Shown: one piece after another, positions 56,502 to 64,000 of the stretch
Numbering within the stretch: position 1 is the stretch's first letter
Layout: every line of letters begins with the position of its first letter
From: Monosiga brevicollis MX1
Lineage: Eukaryota; Opisthokonta; Choanoflagellata; Craspedida; Salpingoecidae
Direction: 5' to 3'
Assembly (NCBI RefSeq): GCF_000002865.3
Contig: NW_001865058.1
Location: forward strand, 1 to 64,000
DNA length: 64,000 bases
The notes under the pieces: model-generated
What the model was told of the DNA's origin: nothing
The model's input: the letters and a program-made list of their open reading frames with translations, nothing else
The model's database searches: none
Translations under genes and position numbers: made by a program

Positions 56502-58611
56502 ATGTTGTTCAAGGGTGCCATGAAGGTGCTCATGGTCGCAGCCGTTGCGCTGCTGGCCGTTGCTGTTCATGCCGACGATGCCGAAAAGGCTGACATTGGT
56601 ACTGTTATTGGTATTGACCTTGGTACCACCTACTCTTGGTATGTCGCACCTCAATTCCCAAAGCTCTGCCCATGGCGCACACCGTTGCTTATTCCTGACC
56701 CAATCGCACCTTGTTCATTCACGTGTTGATCTCACCTATTTTTCTGTTTGGTTTGTCGATCGCAGCGTGGGTGTGTTCAAGAATGGCCGTGTCGAGATCA
56801 TTCCCAACGACCAGGGCAACCGTATTACCCCCAGCTATGTCGCTTTCACTGAAGATGGCGAGCGCCTGATTGGTGACGCCGCCAAGAACCAGCTGACCAG
56901 CAACCCCGAGAACACCGTCTTCGATGCCAAGCGCCTGATTGGCCGCAACTGGGGCGATTCCTCTGTCCAGAAGGACAAGAAGTTCTTCCCTTTCAAGCTC
57001 ACCAGCAAGAACGACAAGCCCCACATTGCCGTTGCCGTCAATGGCGAGGAGAAGATTTTCGCCCCGGAAGAAATCTCTGCCATGGTCCTCACCAAGATGC
57101 GTGACATTGCCGAGGCCTACCTCAGCAAGAAGATCACCCACGCCGTTGTGACGGTTCCCGCCTACTTTAACGATGCTCAGCGCCAGGCTACCAAGGATGC
57201 CGGTACCATTGCCGGCCTCAACGTCATGCGCATCATCAACGAGCCCACTGCCGCTGCCATTGCCTACGGTCTGGACAAGCGTGACGGCGAGAAGAACGTG
57301 CTCGTCTTTGATCTTGGTGGCGGTACCTTCGATGTCACCCTCCTGACCATTGACAACGGTGTCTTTGAGGTGCTGTCCACCAACGGTGACACCCATCTTG
57401 GTGGCGAGGACTTTGACCAGCGTGTCATGGACTACTTTGTAAAGCTCTACAAGAAGAAGCACGGCAAGAACATTCGCACTGACAACCGCGCCATGCAGAA
57501 GCTCCGCCGTGAGGTCGAGAAGGCCAAGCGCGCTCTCAGCTCCCAGCATCAGACCCGCATTGAGATTGAGTCGTTCTTCGAGGGCGAGGATTTCTCCGAG
57601 ACTCTCACCCGTGCCCGCTTCGAGGAGCTCAACATGGACCTCTTCCGTGGCACCCTCACCCCCGTCCAGAAGGTCCTCGAGGATGCTGATCTCAAGAAGA
57701 ACGAAGTCGACGAAATTGTCCTTGTGGGTGGCTCGACTCGTATCCCCAAGGTTCAGCAGCTCGTCAAGGAATTCTTCAACGGCAAGGAGCCTAGCCGCGG
57801 CATCAACCCCGATGAGGCCGTCGCCTATGGTGCCGCCGTCCAGGGCGGTGTTCTCTCGGGCGAGCAGGACACCGGTGATATTGTCCTCCTGGATGTCAAC
57901 CCCCTGACCATGGGTATCGAGACTGTCGGTGGTGTCATGACCAAGCTCATCCCCCGTAACTCGGTCGTCCCCACCAAGAAGTCTCAGATCTTCTCCACTG
58001 CCCAGGACAACCAGCCCACCGTCACCATCCAGGTGTTTGAGGGCGAGCGTCCCATGACCAAGGACAACCACCTTCTCGGCAAGTTTGACCTCAACAACAT
58101 TCCCCCCGCCCCCCGTGGTGTGCCCCAGATTGAGGTCACCTTTGAGATTGATGTCAACGGCATTCTCCGCGTTTCCGCTGAGGACAAGGGCACCGGCTCA
58201 AAGGAGTCCATCACCATCACCAACGACCAGAACCGCCTTACCCCCGATGACATTGAGCGCATGGTCCAGGAGGCCGAGCGCTTTGCTGATGAGGACAAGA
58301 AGGTCAAGGAGCGCGTTGAGTCGCGCAACGAGCTCGAGTCGTACCTCTACGGCCTGAAGAACCAGATTGGCGATGATGACAAGCTGGGCGGCAAGCTCTC
58401 CGAGGAAGACAAGGAGACCATCACCGAGGCCGTTGATGAGAAGATCTCGTGGCTCGGTGAGAACGAGGATGCGGATGCGGATGACTTTAAGGCTGCCAAG
58501 AAGGAGGTCGAGGACATTGTCGCCCCCATCGTCTCCAGCCTCTACGAGGGTGCTGGCGCGTCTGCCGGCGGCTTTGAGGAGGACGAGGGTGAGGAGCACG
58601 ACGAGCTCTAA
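56502..58611 (+). CDS. HSPA5: ER Hsp70 chaperone BiP/GRP78
   Basis: Two exons, 56502-56638 and 56766-58611, about 660 residues. A signal peptide ([16 protein letters not shown], from ATG 56502 or the in-frame ATG at 56520) precedes the ATPase domain: [14 protein letters not shown] (split by the intron at TG|C), [48 protein letters not shown] and [19 protein letters not shown]. The substrate-binding domain contains [20 protein letters not shown] and [20 protein letters not shown]. The protein ends EEHDEL, i.e. an HDEL ER-retrieval signal rather than the KDEL usual in animals. Codon use is strongly C-ending, suiting high expression. It folds proteins in the ER lumen and gates the translocon. 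Confidence 0.97.
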
Positions 58612-58895
58612 GCCTCTTGCGCCTTCTCCATATTTCTCATTAAAATAGAACAAACCTTTCAGAACCCAAAAGAATTGAATCCTGACGTTTAAAATTATCT
58701 TCTTGACTCACAAGCAAACTATCACGTTTCACGAACTCCAGGGGTGCGCAAGATGAACCACCCATGCACGTCTTGTGTTGTTTTCTTGTTGTTTGTTTGT
58801 TTGTTTGCCACACACTCATCTAGTTTCAGTCAATTAGACTTGTTGAGCTCTAATATTGCCACTCGGCCTGTCGGGTCACGCAAGGCAAACTTGGC
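58612..58895. other. Convergent 3' spacer BiP / WAPL
   Basis: Short gap with the likely BiP 3'-UTR (ATTAAAATAGAA just after the stop) and a (GTTT)n run near 58790. Nothing else seen. Confidence 0.45.
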
Positions 58896-61800
58896 TTAAG
58901 CTGGCTCTTGAGACTCTGTCTGCGCCTTCGCCCGAGTTTCTGCTCGTTCCACCATGGCCTCGAGGTTGTCGATGATGGCAGCAATGGCGTCGACCGTGGA
59001 GCGATCAGCCGTTCCCTGCCGACGAAAGCACGTCTGAGTGAGCACAAGCCAATCGTAATCCAGGCCGTGTGCAGTCCTCAGGCAAGGCAAACTCAAGGAG
59101 TTGAAGGGTGGGGTCGGAAAAAACAAAACAAAAACGGGTCACATGCCACCCCTTACCGTTGCGGTTTGTTGAAAGAGCAGAAACTCGCGAAGATGCATGG
59201 CAATGTCTCGAACGTCATCAAGCCCGGCTCGCTCCACCAATTCCCGCTCATTATCCTGAGCAAAAAGGACGCACTGCGTGAGTAGAATTCAGGATCATGA
59301 AGTCAAGCGTGCGACTCAGTCCCGCGTACCGGTGCCTGCATGCAAAGTGAGCCCAGCGCCACGGCCACGTAGGCGGACAGAATGTTATCTGAAGTATCGG
59401 CCTCAGCGTCGTTTTCCAGCATGGCCGTTTCATCAACGCGTTGGTGTGCTCGGAAGATGTCAACGAGCCCTGAAATAAAAGATTGTTCCTTGGCGCCCTC
59501 GCGCCAGCGATAGCTTCCAATCAACTGAAAAAATCAGAGGATGAAGTGCAGTGACACCAGTGTTCAATGAGCGACGAGCAAACACAATGAAGCACGACCT
59601 TTCGATACGGGGTGCTCTCGACACTTGCAGCGCAGACCATACCAGACGATTATCCAGGTTGTGCTCCATCACGTTGGCAAGCAAAGACATGCTCTATGAG
59701 GCAGAACACTGGGTGAGAGGCAGCGCCAATCATGGTAAAAAAATTGACCATGGATTGACATACCATGACCGTCAGGTCAAACTTTTGCGAATCAGTCAGA
59801 GAGGTGCACTTGAGGTGCCGGCGTAAAAGAACCACCTCGCAGCAGCGCTTGGGCCACGTCAGTGTTCCCAATCGTGCGTTCAAATCCGCTACACACGATC
59901 AGGCAAAATGGTCAGATGATCAGACATCGTGATCACACAGAAAAAAAAAAAGGAAAAGCAAGATACACAATTGCACGGCGAGGGCACGAACAAGTTGGCA
60001 CGATCTGGATCAACGCATACAACAAAAAAAATGGAACTTACGCTGATGATTGGTGGCGCTAATAAGGATGCGGAGGCAGGTGCAAATGGCATCAAAGGCA
60101 AAGGCGGGAAACGCCGATTGCTGGTGGGCGATTCGCTCCAGGCCCAGGTCGACCACCCTGAGGGTCCAAGCGCGCGTATTGGTTGGCATATTCGTTGAGG
60201 CACAGGTGCAGTGCCAAGCTCGATCGAGCTACAGGCGAAACCATCGCTTTGCCGGAAACAATGTCGCAATCGGAAATCATGTCACCATCACTCACCGAGC
60301 CAGCTCCTCAAAAAGACCAAAGTAGGGGCGGTCCACGCAAGTTTTCTTCGATAAAAGAATTAAGAAAGAGAGGAACCACGCAAAGACGGGTGGTCAGCGA
60401 TGGACAAAATAAGAAAAAACATCCTGTTGCTTCTTACACCCAATCGAGCGAAACATCCCGGCACGTGCGTACATAGCTACCGTCTGGCTCTTGATGGAGG
60501 CAACTCTTCAAAATGTCGAGACGCAGGCTAAAGAGCTGAACGGCTTCAATGTCCTCAAGCCAGCGTTGGTTTTTATTCAACAAGGCCAAGAGAGTCGGCT
60601 GGCATCGCCGCAAAAATCGCGCGAGCCACCCCGTTGTGCGCAGTGCCTCATGAACACCGGCATCTGTCAAGGAACTCTCGATGAGCCCTGTCATGTGACG
60701 TCTTGCGGCAAATGGGTGGGTTTTATGGAAGGATGTGTCTTTTGGTGACACACCGCGGTTCAATACGGTCCAACATACCAGCAAATCCACTGACAAGGAT
60801 GCGGCGCACAAGTAAAAGCGAAAAAACGCCAATCTATATCGCTCCAGAAGGATGAGGGGAGAGCCAAGACAAAAAAAAAGACAGAAAAAAAAAAAAAAAA
60901 AAAAAGCAAAAACTGGGAGAGGGGGGGGGGGGGGGAAGAAAAGCTTGGCCCCAGCAAGCCAGCCTGTCGAGCTTCGTCCAAGGTTAGTCGAGTCAAAACC
61001 AACAGCAGTCCCACTTACGGTGAGGTCCTTCAGGGCAATTTTTTCTTCGAGAGCAATGACCTTGATTGCATCTCTAAATTCCAGATACGGAGGGTGAATT
61101 CAGGTGAGAATAGCATATAGCGTTTTGGCCATGGAAAGCAAAAAAGAATCAAAAGCAGGACCAAGCGATGAAACACAGTTGCGTCAGACCTGAGCTGGAC
61201 AGAGGTGGTATCTGATGATCTGTTTGCTTTTGAGCGCGCTGTGCGCCGCCGCAAGAGTGCAGTTGCAGCCGAGGGAGCAGTGGTGGTTCGGTCAACAGGA
61301 AGACAAGATTCGAGCGAAGTGCTATCCCATGACACGAGCGTTTCTGTGCGGCAGGAAGTGACATGAGCAACACAGCAGTGCAGCTCAGATGTGAATGAAA
61401 CAAACACAAAGACAAAAAAAAAAAAAGAAAAAAAAAACCAAACAAACACCACAACTGCAGAGCACTATGGCTGAGGTGTCATTACGAACCGATAATTGGA
61501 TGGACTGCCTGCTCGTGCAGGCAGTCGCGAGCCAATTCGAAAAGAAGGGCCAAGGCGGCGAACCGCGTGGTCGTCTGTTTGTTCGATCGTTACCGTGGGG
61601 TTGGGAAACTCAATGAGGTGCAGCCGCGCCAGAACGGTTGTGATAATGGGCGAAACATGTGTGCTCATGCAAGCGCGATTGCAGATGCCAAAACGCTTAC
61701 CCTGGTCGTCTGAAGACAGGCAGTGGTGGCACTGAGCAGCGGCTGGATTTTTCCATAAGCACGCAAGAAGCGGCGAAATCGCGGCTTCTGGCATCGCGCT

Positions 61801-63380
61801 GCTAAATCAAGCAAGCTAGCCAAAGACAAGGGCCATGTCGCAAGGATCGGCAGGGATTGTCAGGGGTATTCTGGCTACGAGTGCGGTCGGCTGAACTTTG
61901 GGACGTACGGTCGTTCAACGTATTCAAGGCTGGCCTGCTGGGCTTGCTGTAGGCCATCAAGAAGAAAATCCACGTCATCGCGCAGCTATCGAGTGAAGTA
62001 GGGTGCATGAGCGGTCTGCACAAGCGTGGCACCCGGTCGAGGCAGGGTGATGGAAAGGATGACTGCACAAGCAACGTTCCCACCTCTTGCTGCTGGCCCT
62101 GTTCCAAGGAGGCATGGGCTTCAGTCGTTCGAGCAATCGTGACCTAGGCAGAAAAGGGCAATAGTAAGGGGCAGCTCTCTGGATTCAAGGACGTCCAATC
62201 AAAAGGCAGAACAGCAGGACAAGGTGAAACGCACAAAGTCGCTGACACTGCGGCGCGGCTCTGGGCGTGGGTCGTCAGGTTTGGTGTTGGGCCAGCTAGG
62301 TTGTGAGGTGCTTGGAGAGGGGCGAAGGCCAATGCGAGCGGGGGAGGTTTGAGCCTTGTAGAGGCGAGGGAGGGCGAGCTCGAGCTCGGCGGCCGAGGGT
62401 TCGGTGTCGGCGTCCAGCGAGTCAGGGTCATTCAGGGGCTGCGTATCCTGCTCAGACTCGGGTGGGTCCGAGGCTTGGGGCGGCGGTGTCTTGCTTCGAG
62501 TTGGTTCACGTCCAGCTCGACTAGGTTGACTGGGGGAGCGGGGGTCGGAGCGAAGGCGGAGAAGGCGAGGTCGGACAGGGGAGGATGCGCTTCGCTGGGG
62601 CCCAGGCGGAACATGGGCTTGGGCTGGGGTGGTCGAGACGGATTGGCTGCGAGCCAAAGCCGTCGTGGTTGTTGTTGGTGGTGGTGACTTGAGCTGAGGG
62701 CGAGACAATCGCGCAGATGCTCGCGAGTTGTGAGCGAGCCGGCCATTGTGGTTCTGGTCATGCTTTTGGCTGTGGTTCTGCCTCTGGCCCTGATCCGGAC
62801 TAGGTTGAGTTTGACTGGGGCTGGAGCTGGAGCTGGAGCTGGAGCTCAGGATGCGCTGTACCGGCTGGTCGTGGCTCGGCGTGGTCGGAGTATCGCGTCG
62901 AACGGGGCGATTGCGGCGAAGCAGGGCGGTCACGAGCGGTGCAGTCGTGTCCGCTCGCCCGACGGCACGAGACGGTTGTGGCTGGGCGGTTGCAGACGCT
63001 GTGGGTGCGCTTGCGGGGGCGGAGCGAAGACGCCGTAGCTGTCGGGGGTTTGGCTGCGACTGCGGGCTAGCAGGCATGGGAGGGCTTGCTGTGCGTGCGC
63101 TCGCGCGCGGGGATGCGTTTTGCGGGCTGGGGCTCTCAGCAGCAGAGAGCACTCGTGTTGGCTGGGACGGGGCCGAGGATCGGGTGGCTGAGTTTGACCA
63201 GCTGCGGACCGTGGGGCTGGTTTTGGCACGCTTGGGAGTAAGTTCAGCCCGCTTGACGGCAGCAGTGAAGGCATCGTCCGCAGTAGATCGGGTCGAGGGG
63301 GAGCCGAGCTGCTCGCTGCCGCCGGGCACCTTGGCCCGGCGCGAGATCTTCCCGCCAAATCCGCGAACCGTTGTGGCCAT
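58896..63380 (-). CDS. WAPL: WAPL-like cohesin release factor
   Basis: ATG 63380 opens a long disordered Ser/Pro/Arg-rich exon (to about 62220) whose first residues, RGFGGKISRRAK, resemble the N-terminus of animal WAPL. Downstream exons give helical-repeat segments of the WAPL domain in order: LRDDVDFLLDGLQQAQQASL (about 61985-61910), FRRFLRAYGKIQPLLSATTA (about 61790-61710), ETLVSWDSTSLESCLPVDRT (about 61350), FRDAIKVIALEEKIALKDL (about 61080), LIESSLTDAGVHEALRTTGW (about 60690), KRCCEVVLLRRHLKCTSLTD (about 59850), MSLLANVMEHNLDNRL (about 59690), LIGSYRWREGAKEQSFISGL with ILSAYVAVALGSLCMQAP (59524-59330), and VDAIAAIIDNLEAMVERAET before TAA 58896. WAPL opens the cohesin ring to release it from DNA. 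Exon limits between 59900 and 61400 are approximate. Long reads of low complexity in the N-terminus are normal for the family. Confidence 0.75.
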
Positions 63381-63512
63381 TGTGGCGACACACAAGACAC
63401 GCTCCGTCTGTCATGCGCCGTCAAAAAAAAAAAAAAAAAAAATGAGAGAGAGACAGACAGAGAAAGAGAGAGAGAGAGAGAAAAGAGAGAGAGAGAGAGA
63501 GTGAATTGGTTT

Positions 63513-63581
<69 letters not shown>

Positions 63582-64000
63582 AGAGAGAGAGAGATTAAGA
63601 GAGAGAGAGAGAGAGAGAGAAAAAATTCCTTATAGCGTCTGACATCAAGCGTCTGACATTAAGTTTCTCTGACAATCTGACAAATCGTCGCGGGATTATC
63701 ATCATCTATATTTAGAGTCAACTCCTATTTTGGAACTGATGGCAATCTCTCTCTCCTCTCTCATATTTTTCTTCTTCGAATCACGCGTACTGTTGTATTT
63801 TACTGTTGCCAATAGCAGTTTCACACTTGTGCTTGCCTTTTCTCTTTTTGGCGCTGAACCGCGAAAAACGACGCGCGCGCGCGCGTGTGTGTGTGCGCGT
63901 GTGTGTGGCTGTCAAACGGCAGCGTGCTGGTCTGGATGCGACATTGGCCGCTTTGAGCAAGCAGTACCTCGTATTTTATGTAGACAGACGCTGAATAACA
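63381..64000. repeat. (GA)n microsatellite and 5' flank of WAPL
   Basis: An A run at 63423-63440, then 63441-63620 as nearly continuous (GA)n with a few AGATTAAG interruptions; (CG)n/(TG)n at about 63873-63906. No gene seen up to the window edge. The WAPL promoter must lie here. Confidence 0.8.

Noticed and set aside
56719-58071. Minus-strand frame of about 450 codons
   Set aside because: Antisense shadow of BiP, same codon-bias cause.

Overview
This is nuclear DNA of an intron-rich, GC-rich unicellular eukaryote. The gene set points to a choanoflagellate: a receptor tyrosine kinase with an intact HRDVAARN loop, an ELM2-SANT-GATA corepressor, ankyrin-kinase-PARP domain shuffling, UFM1, WAPL, septin and VPS4, all cut by short GT-AG introns of about 40-250 bases. 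Genus and species cannot be fixed from the sequence alone. Genes are close together on both strands and many intergenic gaps are filled with microsatellites. I saw no tRNA, rRNA, CRISPR array or operon.

Layout. 1-16 kb, mostly minus strand: a RecQ-like helicase piece running off the left edge; a single-repeat-per-exon ankyrin gene (1025-3685); a decayed second helicase copy (about 5.2-5.73 kb); a large LRR receptor tyrosine kinase (6149-12731); and an 820-codon protein (13065-15560) that looks like the front half of the same family as the helicase pieces. 16-21 kb, plus strand: an ankyrin-pseudokinase-PARP fusion and a third ankyrin gene. 22-29 kb, plus strand: a secreted serine-rich PPC-like protein, a small two-TM protein and VPS4. 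29-39.6 kb: septin (minus), a PH/coiled-coil protein (plus), mitoribosomal mS35 (minus) and UFM1 (plus). 40-49 kb, minus strand: an ELM2-SANT-GATA corepressor and two tandem Golgi-type sulfotransferases. 49-58.6 kb, plus strand: TMEM223-like, the mitochondrial trifunctional enzyme alpha subunit, and ER BiP ending in HDEL. 58.9-63.4 kb, minus strand: WAPL.

The conserved genes are unrelated housekeeping functions (ESCRT, septin cytoskeleton, ufmylation, mitochondrial translation and beta-oxidation, ER folding, cohesin release). The 1-21 kb part is different. It is an accessory region of amplifying signalling genes and helicase-element debris. Two gene types there grow by tandem duplication of symmetric phase-0 exons together with their introns: 72-base exons each encoding one 24-residue LRR, and 99-base exons each encoding one 33-residue ankyrin repeat. 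All three ankyrin genes share one architecture: a 41-codon leader, then 33-codon repeats, with an 18-codon exon near the end in two of them.
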